A stretch of 64,000 nt of DNA from Carettochelys insculpta (lineage: Eukaryota > Chordata > Testudines > Carettochelyidae). The notes below the pieces were generated by a model that searched no databases, was not told the origin of the DNA, and saw only the letters and a program-made list of their open reading frames with translations. Positions 11,035 to 22,371 of this stretch are shown piece after piece; within the stretch, counting starts at the first letter, position 1; every line of letters starts with the position of its first letter. The DNA lies in assembly GCF_033958435.1 (NCBI RefSeq), contig NC_134138.1:179970798-180034797 (forward strand), written 5' to 3'. The position numbers and the translations under genes were made by a program.

Positions 11035-12566
11035 CTACCCCCCCTTGCTGCAGTCACCCCCCCCGCGGCCAGCTGGGGGGTGGGAGGACAAGCAGGTACA
11101 GTCGGCATGCCTCCACCAGCCGGTCTTCAGCCCCAGTGGGCTCCGGTCCTGGGGTGTTGGCAGGCGGGGTGGCAGGCAGCAAGGCAGGTGAGGCAGTAGG
11201 CGCGGCAGCAGGCAGTGAGGCATTGGGTGGAGCGGCGGGTAGGGCAGCCAAGAGGGCAAGAAGACCCCCATGAAATCTCCCATGCCACCCAGCGCTGGGT
11301 GAACTCCTCCCGGTTGAAGCAGAGTCTCCTCAGCCACCTCCGTCTGCCACAGGAGAGCTGCCAGGAGCTGGGGGTCCATGGGGCCATCCCCAGGGTCCAG
11401 CAGTGGTAGGACTGTCCTGCTGGCCTTGGGTGTCTCTCCAGGCGCTGGCTGACCTCCAGCGGGCTGTTGGGGATGACTGAGGGTGCCGGGCTGCCTGGGG
11501 CGTTGGATGGTGCAGCTGCAGAGAGGGAGAGGACAGCTGTTAGTACTGTGCCCTGGCCCGTGGCCTACTCCTCCCACCCTCCTTAGGTGTTGGGTCTCCA
11601 TCCCTGTTGGTGGGTGTGGTGTCCCTGTTGGGTGTCCCCATTGCATGGTCCCCCTGCCCCCGGGATTAAAGCACAGTGCTGTCCATGGGTGTGGGTGCTG
11701 ATGGGCGCTGATGGCCGTGCCCCCATTCTGGGACTGTGCTGTGGCTGGAGAGTTGTGGGTCAGGGTCTTCTGGGGGTGTGTGAGTCTCCCAGTCGTGTCT
11801 GGTGCCCCCACCCCATGGCCCAGGGGTGTGTACCCTGTGGGGTACGTACCTGACTGTCCATTGCCACGGTCAGGGGAACCCTGGTGGGCGGACGCCCGGC
11901 TGGTGCTCCTGGAGGGGAGGTCTATGAGGAGCCCCACCTCCTCGCTGCTGGACCCCTCCTCTGCTGTTCCAAGGGGGGGCTCCTCCGGTGGGCCCCTGGG
12001 TGCAGGGCTGGCCTTCAAGCCAGACTCCAGCTCAGCAGCCTGCTGGGGCTCATCGGCCGTGGTGTCAAGGGTGGCCGGGGGAGGGAGGTGTCCCGGGGGC
12101 CCAGGATGGCCCTGAGCTCCCTGTAATAGAGCAAGCGGTGGGGGCGGCCCCAGACCGGCTGGCCGAGTCCCAGGCGTACGCCTGCTGCAACTCCTTCACC
12201 TTGCTCCGGACATGATCCGGAGTGCGGGCAGAGTGACCTCAGGCAGCCAGGCCCTCAGCCAGTTGGGCAAACACTTCTGCATTCCACTGCTTGCTCCCCA
12301 TCAGGTGGTGCACCTTCTCCTCACCCCAGAGCCCCAGCAGGTCTCGGAGCTCGGCCTCTGACCAAAAGCGTCCTGCCTCTTTTTGGCCCCCCGCTTGGCT
12401 GCTGGAGGTGCCTAGGTCCCCTCAGGAGGGGAGCCCTGGGAGCTGGCTCGATGCCATGGCTGGTGGCAGTGCAGATCGGGGCCTCTGGAAAGCGTGCAGG
12501 GCTAACGCGTGCGTGTGCTGCTGCCTGCATGCTCTCAGCTTCCTGCCGCAGGAAATCTGGGTCCAT
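11035..12566 (-). pseudogene. Myb/SANT-like DNA-binding protein of Harbinger element 1, broken
   Basis: This is the second Harbinger gene. Its product binds DNA and helps bring the transposase to the element ends. Read on minus from a candidate ATG at 12566 (MDPDFLRQEAE), it carries a degraded Myb/SANT-like domain at about 12110-12365. There the readings WSEAELRDLLGLW, MGSKQWNAEVFAQLAEGLAA and ARTPDHVRSKVKEL match the intact copy at 19935. A TGA interrupts the domain after EGLAA, and the frame shifts before and after it. The acidic, Ser-rich segment (about 11855-12018) ends at a GTACGT donor at about 11850, as in the intact copy. The second exon (MDPQLLAALL reading near 11350) keeps the C-terminal helix region in decayed form. 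Confidence 0.8.
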
Positions 12567-12895
12567 GGTGCTTTAAGGGCTGCTGCGTGTGGGGACCATG
12601 GCTCCCCACAGGGACTGGACAGAGCATCTCTCAACCCCTCAGCTGATGCCTGCCATGGAGGACCCTGCTATTTCAAAGTAGCACAACACGGATCGTCTAC
12701 GCACGCCCTACTTCGACATTGAATGTTGAAGTAGGGCGCTATTCCCATATTTGGATGGGAATAGTGATTTCGATGTCTCACTGCCAAACGTCGATTTCAA
12801 TGCTGAAATAGCACACAGCACGTGTCGACGCAACGTGCTATTTCAACATTGTGCTGGCTACTTCGAAGTAGCTGGCTAGTGTAGATGCACCCTTC

Positions 12896-13440
12896 ATGAC
12901 ACACTAAATCATCATCATCAGTTCTGTATGTCATAGTTTAGAGTTGTTTTAGATATTTTTAAATTATTGGAAATATTTTTGCACCCATCCACCAAACACC
13001 TTAGTTACCATGAACTGAAAGGCAAGAAATAACATCTAAAATATTTAAAATAAATTTACTTGAGATGAAAAATTAACTTCAAATTTCTGTTGTAGCTAAA
13101 GTCTATTAGACCAGTAGCAAGTATTATGGGTCTGTTTTGCCCACAATCACCAAAAGGGCATCACCCCTTTTCCAGGACCATAATATCCCTATTTCAAAGT
13201 CCAAGTCCTTAATTATCATAAATTATTGGACTTTAAACTTGTTTCTAGTGCAGGACTGAAATTCCCCATTTCAGAAGGGGAGTGGAGAAGACAGAAATGT
13301 AGTTGATAAAGACAATACTGGTGGCTATTAGAAGGTGTTGAGACATTTCAAATGTTAGTACTCATGGAGTAGGTGGCTAGTGGGTAGAGGGCAGGTAAAT
13401 GATACATGGATGCTTGTTGGGTTGCTTTTAACATGAGTAA
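12896..13440. other. No gene seen
   Basis: AT-rich unassigned sequence with no domain-bearing frame. Confidence 0.4.
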
Positions 13441-13444
13441 AGAC

Positions 13445-13567
13445 CTGTTTTGTCAGGTCTTTACCCACAAAAGCTTATGCTACAAAATAGCTGTTAGTGT
13501 ATAACGTGCCACAGGACTTCTTCTTGTTCTTGAAGATACAGACTAACAGGGCTACTTCTCTGATACT
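13445..13567 (+). mobile_element. PLE tail fragment
   Basis: The 'cccacaaaagcttatgc' phrase and the 'acagactaacagggctact' end, followed by 'tctctgatact', match the 3' tail of a second PLE subfamily. It has no coding part. Confidence 0.55.
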
Positions 13568-13589
13568 TTTTACATAAGTATTGTCCATA

Positions 13590-13990
13590 GATAGTGGAAG
13601 CAGCATGGTAATGAGCCATCTGGAAGATGCTTATGAGGAGCAGATGTAAGTTTTCTGTGCCTCATTAGCATATGGGCATGTGATTTGGAGTCTGGGAGAA
13701 GCTCTTCTGGACTCTGATATACACGTGCAGACATGGGGCCTGTGGGGATCTTCTGGAAGGAAACCCTCCTTCCAGAAGCCCCCTCTTCCACAAAGTTTTG
13801 AGGAGGGCTTCCGGAAGCAGGGTTTGGTGACTGCATGTGTATTTTGGATTCTGGAACTTCTTCCAGACTCCAAATCACATGCCCATATGTTAATGAGGCA
13901 TGGAAAATTTACAGCCGCGTTTCATTAGCATCTTCTGGACAGCTCATTACCATGCTGCTTCTGGAAGAAGGCGCACATGTAGACACAGCC
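13590..13990. mobile_element. Palindromic Harbinger-type MITE
   Basis: The left arm (from AGCAGCATGGTAATGAGC) is the inverse of the right arm (ending GCTCATTACCATGCTGCTTC, then the TIR-like GTAGACACAGCC). The centre is near 13780. The expected terminal GGCTGTGTCTAC is missing on the left, where the arm follows directly on the PLE tail, so that end is truncated. Confidence 0.7.
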
Positions 13991-14387
13991 ACTGTGTGTA
14001 GTGCATATGTATACACACATAAAAAGCACAGTCAGCTATGCACTGTTTAAAAAAAAGTAAGGTTTTTTTTCTAAGGCACTTCAATCTCAGCTTTTGTTTT
14101 TTTTGGCTACTCTGTCATGGTTGCTAGTATTTGCACAGCTTCCCAATATCCCCTGATCTGCTGAATAAGAGCCTGATTATTTTCAGACAACTTTTGCAAT
14201 TATCCTTGAAGAAGGAAATTGCTACTTTATGTACAGTACATCTGTGATTATAATTGTTCCCTTTTCATACTATTACCATGTGAGCTTTAATCTGCAAGGC
14301 TTTAGTGGTTCAGTATTTCATGAGTACCCTCTATATGCTCTGAAAAACAAAGAACAACTTTCAGAAAGCAATTGGACAATCCCAGCA
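13991..14387. other. No gene seen
   Basis: Unassigned AT-rich DNA. Confidence 0.4.
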
Positions 14388-14620
14388 TGTTTAGGCCTTT
14401 CCCACTTTAAAACTCTCTCTCCCTTGTAACTGTGTTCAGGTTTTTTTTTTTTAACTTCAAGTTGGAGCATAATAGCTTCAAAATACAAAAATTGTTTTTT
14501 TTTCTCCCTGAAATGTATTTTTCTCCATATCCTTTTCCATTTGGCAAATATTTTTTTTATAAATACAGGCTGGGCACCAAATTTGGGTCTGGATTCAGAT
14601 ACTGAATATTTGGGAAGTAC
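14388..14620 (+). repeat. Diverged direct repeat, copy B (partner at 8343)
   Basis: It has the same phrases in the same order as 8343-8575, including GATACAGGCTGGGCACC-type and GGTCTGGATTCAGATA. Poly-T runs in this copy are longer. Confidence 0.7.
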
Positions 14621-15030
14621 GTGGTGTTTAAACTGAAATTTGGAAGGATGGACCCATTGACTAGAAAATTGATGGCTCAAGGCGGAAAATGAGAGAAGCA
14701 TGTAGTACAGTGCCTTTTAATAGGAAAGCAAACCACTGAGGACAATTTTTAGAAGGAAAAAGACATAGAAAGTGTGTAAAGATGAGCGACTCTCTCAATA
14801 AAGCATTATAAGGATGAGTCATTAGGTTAGTCTGTTTAGATTCCTAAATGAGGGGGGACAAGATCAAACAATACAGTCAGAGGGAATTAGCATCGTACAA
14901 AAGGGGAAGTAGGCCATTGCTGTACATTGTGAGCATTAAAACATTGCCACGTAATTGTTGGTTTTAGCTGCCAGTGCTCTGTAAGGTATGCCATTAAGAA
15001 AGCCAAAGTGCCTTTCAACAAGATTCTCAA
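14621..15030. other. No gene seen
   Basis: Unassigned DNA before the MITE cluster. Confidence 0.4.
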
Positions 15031-15643
15031 GGCTATGTCTATACGAAAAGGTTTTTCCAGCAAAACTGGGCTTTTGTCACCCCCTCCCCCAAGTGTCTAC
15101 ACACAAAATGTGCTTTGTTGACAATCTGACGACAAAACTCAGCACATCCTCCAGAGGCATTATATCTCTCCCTGTTCAGGTATAAACACCCGTCTCAGCA
15201 CCTGTTCTGTTGACAGAAAACTGTTATGTAGATGCTTTGGGGCCCATTTACCAGACAGTTCACCAGGCAGCCCTGTTTTCAGAGTTTCCAATCAGCCATT
15301 CTGTCGAGAGAGGGTCTGGCAGCTTGTTGACAAAACTTGGCATTTTTGCCAGCAGTGTTCTGCCTCTCAGCCATGAGGCATAATGTTGCTGTCAGATTCT
15401 ATTGACACTCTGGGTGCCTTCTCTCACCAGACAGGGCATCCAGAATAACGGGCAGCCCTGTCTGCTGAGCTTCCAGGTGCCATTTTTGTCAAAGGAGAGG
15501 CCAGGCAGTCTGGCCGCTCTATCAGAGCAGAGAGCTCTTCCAATTGACTTTTGTGTGTGGCCGAACTCTGAACAGATATTGTGTCAGGAAATCTCTTACA
15601 ACAGTGACTTCTGTCAAGGGAGTGCTCTAGTGTAACTGTAGCC
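15031..15643. mobile_element. Harbinger-type MITE, TGTTGACA subfamily
   Basis: It starts GGCTATGTCTATACG and ends TAGTGTAACTGTAGCC, which are imperfect inverted ends. The interior repeats short TTTTGTC, TGTTGACA and TCTGTCGA-like motifs, as in the next two elements. I see no clear target duplication. Confidence 0.65.
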
Positions 15644-15924
15644 ATGTATTCTGGAATACATCAAGGGACAGCGTTAAAATTAGAGAGGCAGTGTAAATCA
15701 GAGGGTGAAAATTAGCGAAAAGGAATAATACACTACCATAAAATGATTATTCTCCATAAATGTTTAGTTTGGGGAATTTTATTGAGAAGTGGTTGCATTT
15801 CTTTTGAGTGCTCATTAGCTGTTTGTGGAACACCTTTTCAGTGTTCACAAATGATAATTCTTCTTTAAACTATCCAGGAAGTCTGAGTCAGATTTTTCAA
15901 GAAATGGGTGCAAGCAAACAATAT

Positions 15925-16197
15925 GGCTATGTCTACACTTGAGAGCTTTGTAGACAAAAGTGGGAATTTGTAGACAAAAACCTCACAGAGCAGCCGCACA
16001 ACAAAATGCATTTTGTCAACAGAAACTGTTGACAAAAAAATCTGTGTAGATGCTCGGGGGCAGGAGCCCTATTGTCGATGGAGTGAATCAAAAGATCGAT
16101 CTGCTTTTATGTGTAGACACAATCTGTTGACAGAAGTTCTGTCAGAACATCTGACAGTAAACTTCTGTTGACAGGTGCTTCCAGTGTAGACATACCC
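15925..16197. mobile_element. Harbinger-type MITE with TAT target duplication
   Basis: The ends are GGCTATGTCTACACTT and AGTGTAGACATACCC. TAT occurs directly outside both (15922-15924 and 16198-16200). The interior has TGTTGACA-type short palindromes. Confidence 0.75.
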
Positions 16198-16200
16198 TAT

Positions 16201-16587
16201 GGTTATGTCTGCACTAGAAACATCATCTGGTTGCCATAAGTACTGTCGACGACAGGGAAATCTCAATTGCATCTACACGCAACTTGCTCTGTAGACAGAG
16301 AACTGCCAGGCTGCACTGCCCTCTGGTGCCAGAGAACAGAATGGCAGTTCTGCAAAGACGGCTGCCCAGCAACCAGAACCCCTTTCTGTTGACAGAAGCC
16401 TCTACCCTGCACTTTTGTCAAATGTATTCTGTCCAGAGATTGTTATGCTTCAAATTTTTGAGGGATAATACTGTGGAGGAAAATGCAGAGCTCTGTCGAG
16501 AGAATGCTTTAAGTTTGTGGACGTTCCCTAAGTTATGTCAACAGAAGTCCCCTTCTGTCGACAAAACTCTGTAGTGTAGACCCAGCC
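16201..16587. mobile_element. Harbinger-type MITE abutting the previous copy
   Basis: It starts GGTTATGTCTGCACTAG directly after the TAT of the previous element and ends GTAGTGTAGACCCAGCC. Interior TCTGTCGA and TGTTGACA motifs match the same subfamily. The right flank reads TGT, so a TAT duplication would need one substitution. Confidence 0.7.
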
Positions 16588-16633
16588 TGTGTGTTTTAAC
16601 ATTGCTGGATGTAAATATATTTATTAGGAACAA

Positions 16634-16795
16634 AGAACGTACAGGTTGAACCTCTGTAGTCCAGCACTCTCTCTAGCAACATCCATAATCTGGCATGATT
16701 TTAGTTAGCCAGAAGAGCATTGTCATGGATTTGGTCACGTTTCCCCACGATCCCATAAAGTTTGCTTACAGCCACCAGTCCTGCCTCTCAATACA
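16634..16795. mobile_element. Candidate DNA-transposon fragment
   Basis: Phrases such as 'gaacctctgtagtccagca' and 'catgattttagttagcc' resemble a common reptile MITE recalled from memory. Only one end is visible. Confidence 0.3.
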
Positions 16796-16799
16796 AAGC

Positions 16800-17295
16800 T
16801 GTGGCCAAAAGGGCTACTATGATCTTTGAATGCATAACCAAGGGACTCTTGAGAAGCAATATAGAGTTCATTTTACCTTTGTACTTGTGCAGCTGCTGTC
16901 ACAATATTGTTTCCAGTTCTGGTGTCCACAGTTCAAGAAGAGGGGATAATCTGGAGAGGGATTCAGAGAAGAGCCATGAGAATGATGAAAGGATTAGAAA
17001 ACATGCCTTATCACAGTTTAATCAAGGAGTTCAATGTTTTATTTTACCAAAGTCACTACATCATATTACAGTCTGAGCACCTACAAGAGGAACAAATATT
17101 TAAACAATGACCCCTTCAATCTAACAGAGAAATGTATACAAATGGCTGGAAGTTGAAGCCACACTAATTTAGACTGGAAATCAGGCATACTTTAAACAGT
17201 GAGTAATTAACCCTTGGAATAATTTGCCATCCCTGAGAATTTTTAAATCAAGTTGGATGTTTTCTAAAAGATATATTCTAGGAATTGCTACTGTG
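16800..17295 (+). mobile_element. CR1 LINE, old 3' fragment
   Basis: The order 'ggccaaaagggctac', 'ccagttctggtgtccaca', 'agaagagccatgagaatgat' and 'ttggaataatttgcc' follows the RT C-terminus and 3' end of CR1. It is strongly diverged and 5' truncated. Confidence 0.75.
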
Positions 17296-17625
17296 GTACC
17301 TTCTGGCCTTGGAGTATATGAATTTACAAAGTACTCAGCAACCGGTCACTCCCATTAAGCATATTTTGTTTAAGTGCCTAAATGAGGGTGCTGTGAGCAG
17401 GATTTGGACTTGCACAGGGAGCAACTCTCTAACCTTGAAGGTACATGTGCTCCCCAGATGGGGAAGGAAAAAAAAGCAACTTTCAGCTGAACTCCTTTTC
17501 CTCAAAGTGTGTTTTAGGTGAGCTTACCTCTGTTGAAACTCTGGCTGTGAATGCATTCATATAAACCTGTGCAGTATGCAAATACTAAATATGAGATATG
17601 TTTGGGTCAGATGCACTCTGGCAAA
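17296..17625. other. No gene seen
   Basis: Unassigned DNA between the CR1 tail and the TA-flanked MITE. Confidence 0.4.
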
Positions 17626-17627
17626 TA

Positions 17628-17983
17628 CAGTACAAGTTTTGTTATCCAGCTTGCATGGAGATTGGGGGTTGCCAGTTAATGCTGGTTACTTCAGCTTTTT
17701 CCACCAAAAGCAAAAAGCGTTCAAAAATGAAAAACTGTACTTAACACTGCACATTTTAACACCTTCGTTGTATACAGTACTATAATTTTTAGTACAGCTT
17801 ACAGCTTCTCTACTGCCCCAGGGCCATCAAACAATGTGCCTTTCACAACCACTGGAAAAGAATGCTGGCTCGCTATATGAATTTCTGTGGTTAACTGAAG
17901 AGGGAATGTAGTGCTGTCTATAGCAAATGTCAGTTAACCAAGTTTTCTGTGTATGAAAATGTTGGATAACAAGGTGTTTACTG
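17628..17983. mobile_element. Tc1/mariner-type (Tigger-like) MITE with TA duplication
   Basis: The left end CAGTACAAGTTTTGTTATCC and the reverse complement of the right end (CAGTAAACACCTTGTTATCC) agree at 15 of 20 positions. TA lies outside both ends. It has no coding capacity. Assignment to the pogo/Tigger group rests on TIR style only. Confidence 0.7.
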
Positions 17984-18166
17984 TACAAGTGTTCCAGCAA
18001 GTATTCTGATTAGCAAAATATAGAAGCAGGTTAAAATAACCTTTCTTCAGTCCCATAATTGGAATGTACTGCTGGGGCTACTACATCCCCCTACTTGTTT
18101 AGTCTAGAGCTTTTCATTAATGAAAAAAGTATACCTTAAATTACAGAGGTATTTTATTCACATTTA

Positions 18167-18866
18167 GGCTACGTCTACACGTGCACGCTACATCGAAATA
18201 GCTTATTTCGATGTAGCGACATCAAAATAGTCTATGTCGATGAATAACGTCTACACGTCCTCCAGGGCTGGTAACGTCGACGTTCAACTTTGACGTTGGG
18301 CAGCACCACATCGAAATAGGCGCTGCGAGGGAACGTCTACACGCACACATCGAAATAAGGGTGCCAGGAACAGCTGCAGACAGGGTCACAGGACGGACTC
18401 AACAGCAAGCCGCTCCCTTAAAGGGCCCCTCCCAGACACAGGTGTACTAAACAACACAAGATCCACAGAGCCGACAACTGGTTGCAGACCCTGTGCATGC
18501 AGCATGGATCCCCAGCTGCCGCATCAGCAGCCAAAAGCCCTGGGCTAAGGGCTGCTGCACACGGTGACTATAGAGCCCCGCAGGGGCTGGAGAGAGAGCG
18601 TCTCTCAACCCCTCAGCTGATGGCCGCCATGGTGGACCCCACAATTTCGATGTTGCAGGACGCGGATCGTCTACACGTGCCCTACTTCGACGTTCAACTT
18701 CGAAGTAGGGCGCTATTCCCATCCCCTCATGGGGTTAACGACCAACGTCTCGCCGCCTAACGTCGATTTCAACTTCGAAATAGCGCCCAACACGTGTAGC
18801 CATGACGGGCGCTATTTCGAAGTTGGCGCCGCTACTTCGAAGTAGCGTGCACATGTAGACGCGGCC
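18167..18866. mobile_element. Non-autonomous Harbinger element, 700 bp, TTA target duplication
   Basis: The ends GGCTACGTCTACACGTGCAC and GGCCGCGTCTACATGTGCAC (right end, reverse complement) are flanked by TTA at 18164-18166 and 18867-18869. The left half matches the transposase end of the autonomous element at 19.7-24.3 kb, up to and including the CCCAGCTGCCGC coding start region. The right half matches its Myb end. It is therefore an internal-deletion derivative of that family. Extra GTCTACACG-type motifs lie at 18249, 18335, 18669 and 18792. Confidence 0.9.
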
Positions 18867-18869
18867 TTA

Positions 18870-19694
18870 GAGTCATGATGTTAATTTTCTCTTCCAATTT
18901 TTAGATGTTTGTACATATAACTATATTGAGCAAAATAACAGAAAATCAGAGTTAACAAAATAGAGGATGGACTAGATCACTTTAAGGTTACATCTGTACT
19001 TGAAGATGTGATGGTTGTTGGACCGTGCTCAACTGGTGTGACCATACCAAAAGAATGATGTGAGCATAACTTGACATAACTTAAACATGTCTGAAGAACA
19101 GAGTATTCTGGGAGTAGGTTCTCTCTAAGCAAAAGTGAACTGAAGTAAGGTTGTTGAGTCAAACTTACAAGGATTGCAGACTGGGTTTCACATACAATCA
19201 ATATTAGACTTCCTGGTCCGTAAATAAGGGACCATGCAAAAGTAAATATCATATGAGTGAAGCTCCAATGTGAAGCACAAGCTGACTTGGTCATCATAAT
19301 CTAACAGCAGAAGGTGTCACACAAGCCAGAGAGAATGATTACTGAATGAATAAAAGTGGGGTGATTTTTTTTTGGGAGCCACCCCTTCTAGCCCCTTCCA
19401 AAAATACTAATTCAGTATGGGCAAACCAACTTGGCACAATATGAACAGGTGTGATTCCTAGCTTGAACAGACATATTTACACTAGCTTGAGGAGAGCTAG
19501 CTCATTAAAAATACTGTAGTATAGCCATGGTAGCACAGGCAGTGGTGAGTCAAGAGTGCGTGTGTTTGTGTCTGGCATAGGGGAGGTCAGCATTCTGTGC
19601 CTGCAACATGCAAGAGGTCAGACAACATGGTCATGATGTTCCCTTCTGACATTAAAAGCTACGAGGGACAGTGCTCCAGACTGGCTGGGACACC
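18870..19694. other. No gene seen; possible MITE remnant at 19440-19565
   Basis: AT-rich unassigned DNA. The phrase 'cagacatatttacactagc' near 19470 looks like a decayed MITE end. Confidence 0.35.
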
Positions 19695-19934
19695 TAAGCC
19701 GCGTCTACATGTGCACGCTACTTCGAAGTAGCGGCACTAACTTCGAAATAGCGCCCGTCGCGGCTACACGCGTCGGGTGCTATTTCGAAGTTAACTTCGA
19801 CGTTAGGCGGCGAGACGTCAAAGTCGCTAACCTCATGAGGGGATGGGAATAGCGCCCTACTTCGACGTTGAACGTCGAAGTAGGGACCGTGTAGACAATC
19901 CGCGTCCCGCAACGTCGAAATTGCCGGGTCCTCC

Positions 19935-22147
19935 ATGGCGGCCATCAGCTGGGGGGTTGAGAGACGCTCTCTCCAGCCCCTCAGCTCACTGGTGGCCACG
20001 TGGAGCGGCCCCTTAAAGGTCCCCTCCCCGTCCCTTCCTCGGCAGGAAGCTGAGGGAACGTGCAGGCTGCAGCCTGCACACGCGGCCAGCCTGCACCACC
20101 CTCAGCCCCACACAGCTGCAATTGCTGGCCGGCAGCCCCCCCAGCACCCCCAGGGGACCTCCCCCAAGGGGAGCCAGGGCAGCCAGGCTGGCAAGCGGCA
20201 GCGGGGCCCCTCCTGGACGGAGGCCGACCTGCGGGACCTGCTGGGGCTCTGGAGCGAGGAGGAGGTGCTCCAGGTAATGGGGAGCAAGAGGCGGAACGCG
20301 GATGTGTTCGCTCGGCTGGCCGACGGCCTGGCTGCCCAGGGTCACCCTGCCCGCACTCCTGACCACATCAAGAGTAAGGTCAAGGAGCTGCGGCAGGGTT
20401 ACTCCCAGGCCCGGGATGCGGCCAGCCGATCTGGGGCCGCCACCGTCACTTGCCCCTTTTACAGGGAGCTCAGGGACATCCTGGACTCCCGGCACACCTC
20501 CTCCCCTCCGGCCACCCTTGACACCTCGGCCGACGAGCCCCAGCAGGCCCTGCAGACGGAGTCTGCCCCAGAGGCAAGCCCCGCACCCCGGGGGCCCCCC
20601 CTGGAGGCCACCCCCAGGACATCGCGGCAGGAGGAGGAGGAGGGGGGCTCCTCCTCCGCAGAATCCAGGCTGCAGATCCTCCTCCTGCCATCCCGGAGCA
20701 GCAGCAGGGCCTCTGCCCCCCGGGGATCTCCAGACCGTGGGAGCGGACTGACAGGTAGGTACCCCCCTCTGGTGGACAACCCTGGGCTTGAGGGGTGGGG
20801 GTAAGAGATATGTGTCCAGGGCCCCCCACATGCTCACATGGCCATGGCCCCAAGGACACCAGGGCCGTGGCCCTCACAGCACTGCATCCATCAACCCCTG
20901 CCCCCCCGCCACCCTGCATGACAGTGCCATGCCCCATCCCCGGGCCAGGGGGGAGCGGAACCTCGAGGGGCCCCCCGGGAGGAGGGGGTGGGACACCCCG
21001 CAGCAGCAGCATGTGATGGAGTGAGGGGAGTGCCAAAGGGAGACTCAGGCTACATATGAGCAACAAGAGCCGAATAGCTCCCAGGGGCAAAGGAGGATCC
21101 TGGGGCTACAGCTGGCAGGTGACACCTCTGCCGTGAACAAACAGGAGGGAGGAGCCGAGCTGGCTTGGACTTGGGGGGCGAGGGCGGGGCCCATAGGTAG
21201 AGGCTAGGGGAAGGGAGAGCTGGAAGGCAGCCAGCCAGAGGAGGGGGAAAGTTGCATCCCAGAGGGGCACCCCTGGGGGTCTTCTCCCCAGGATGGGTTG
21301 GAAGGACTGTCTCTTCCGACAGCTGGTGCTGTCACTCCTGGGAGAAACTGGGCATCTGTGGCCTAAGAAACCTCTCCTGCTGTCAGACCCTGCGGGGTGA
21401 AGTGAGAGTCGCTCCCACCAGGGGACGGGGTGCAGGGCAGGGGGACCCCTGAACCCCATCCATCACAGCAGCATCTCCCGGGGATGGGGATGGGGAACCT
21501 GCAGCACAGGGCTGGGGGGACAAAGGCCACGGCTAGGGGCCCACACTAACGCCTGTCTCCATTCTTCTTCCCCCCCTCCTCTCCTGTGTCCTGCACCTGC
21601 ACCATCAGAAGGACCGGAAGAGAGCGCCGGCGAGGCGTCAGTCGTCCCGGAGAGCCCTCCGGGACCATCGCTCCAGGCCAGCCCCTCGGCCGAGGACCGA
21701 CCGGCCCCACGGCGGACCCCGCGCCACCAACCGCCGACGGCGACGGACCCCCAGCTGCTGGCCATCCACCGTCGGCAGCTGGAGGTCGCGAAGCAGCACC
21801 TCCAGCTGCAGGAGCGGGTGCTGGCCAGGCGCCAGGAGGCATGGGGGGCCTACACGGAGACATTTAACCGCTTGGTGGACTACCTGGCCCCCCATGCCAC
21901 GCCGGCCGCCAGATCGCCCGCCCTGCCTGCTCCTGCAGCCCCACCACCAGCTGCTCCGCCCGTCGCCATCCCGTCTGCCGTCGCCCTGCCACCCACCGGC
22001 AAGGGCCGGAGCGCCGAGGGACCCCTGGAGCCACCTGACACTCGCCGGCCACCGTACCTTCTGGTCCAGCCCGCTCCCACCCAGCCACGGACCAGGCTGC
22101 GAGCGCGGCGGGGCTCCCGGCTGCCAACGCCCGGTGCCGGGCTATAG
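19935..22147 (+). CDS. Myb/SANT-like DNA-binding protein of Harbinger element 2, two exons, open
   Basis: This is the second protein of PIF/Harbinger elements. It binds DNA and is thought to guide the transposase to the ends and into the nucleus. I infer exon 1 19935-20754 and exon 2 21609-22147, joined in phase 1 across a GTAGGT...ATCAG intron. The joined frame has no stop and gives 452 residues. Residues about 92-186 form a trihelix Myb/SANT-like domain, with W94 (PSWTEADL), W106 (LLGLWSEEE), MGSKRRNADVFARLADGL, ARTPDHIKSKVKELRQGY and FYRELRDIL. An acidic Ser-rich linker follows. Exon 2 holds a Gln/Leu-rich helix (about 322-352, LLAIHRRQLEVAKQHLQLQ) likely to form a coiled coil, then a Pro-rich tail. 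The first ATG could lie further in; the start was chosen as the upstream-most in-frame ATG. The GC-rich codon use differs from flanking AT-rich DNA. This is the best preserved gene in the window. Confidence 0.82.
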
Positions 22148-22371
22148 GGGCGAGGGGCCCAGGACGTGGCTCCCCCCCTTGTATATAGTTGGACCCTGTT
22201 GTTTTCTGCCCCCCGTTTGCCCCATCCCTCCATGTAAATAGTTCTCCTCTTTATCCTCCCTGGTTTTCTTTTGATTATTGAGGACTGTTGTTTCTTTGTA
22301 TTGTTTTATTTTTGTACATATTGCTTTTGTTCAACATGTTTGTACATAGTTTTTGGTTTTTGGTTCAAATA

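Larger units (their letters stand above)
9007..12892. mobile_element. Autonomous-type PIF/Harbinger element 1, decayed, 3886 bp
   Basis: Imperfect terminal inverted repeats are visible: GGCTATGTCTACACTAGC at the left, and GGGTGCATCTACACTAGC as the reverse complement of the right end. The 3-bp TTC lies directly outside both ends (9004-9006 and 12893-12895), matching the 3-bp duplications of this superfamily. Inside are two convergent genes, a DDE transposase on plus and a Myb-like protein on minus. Both are broken. Confidence 0.9.
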
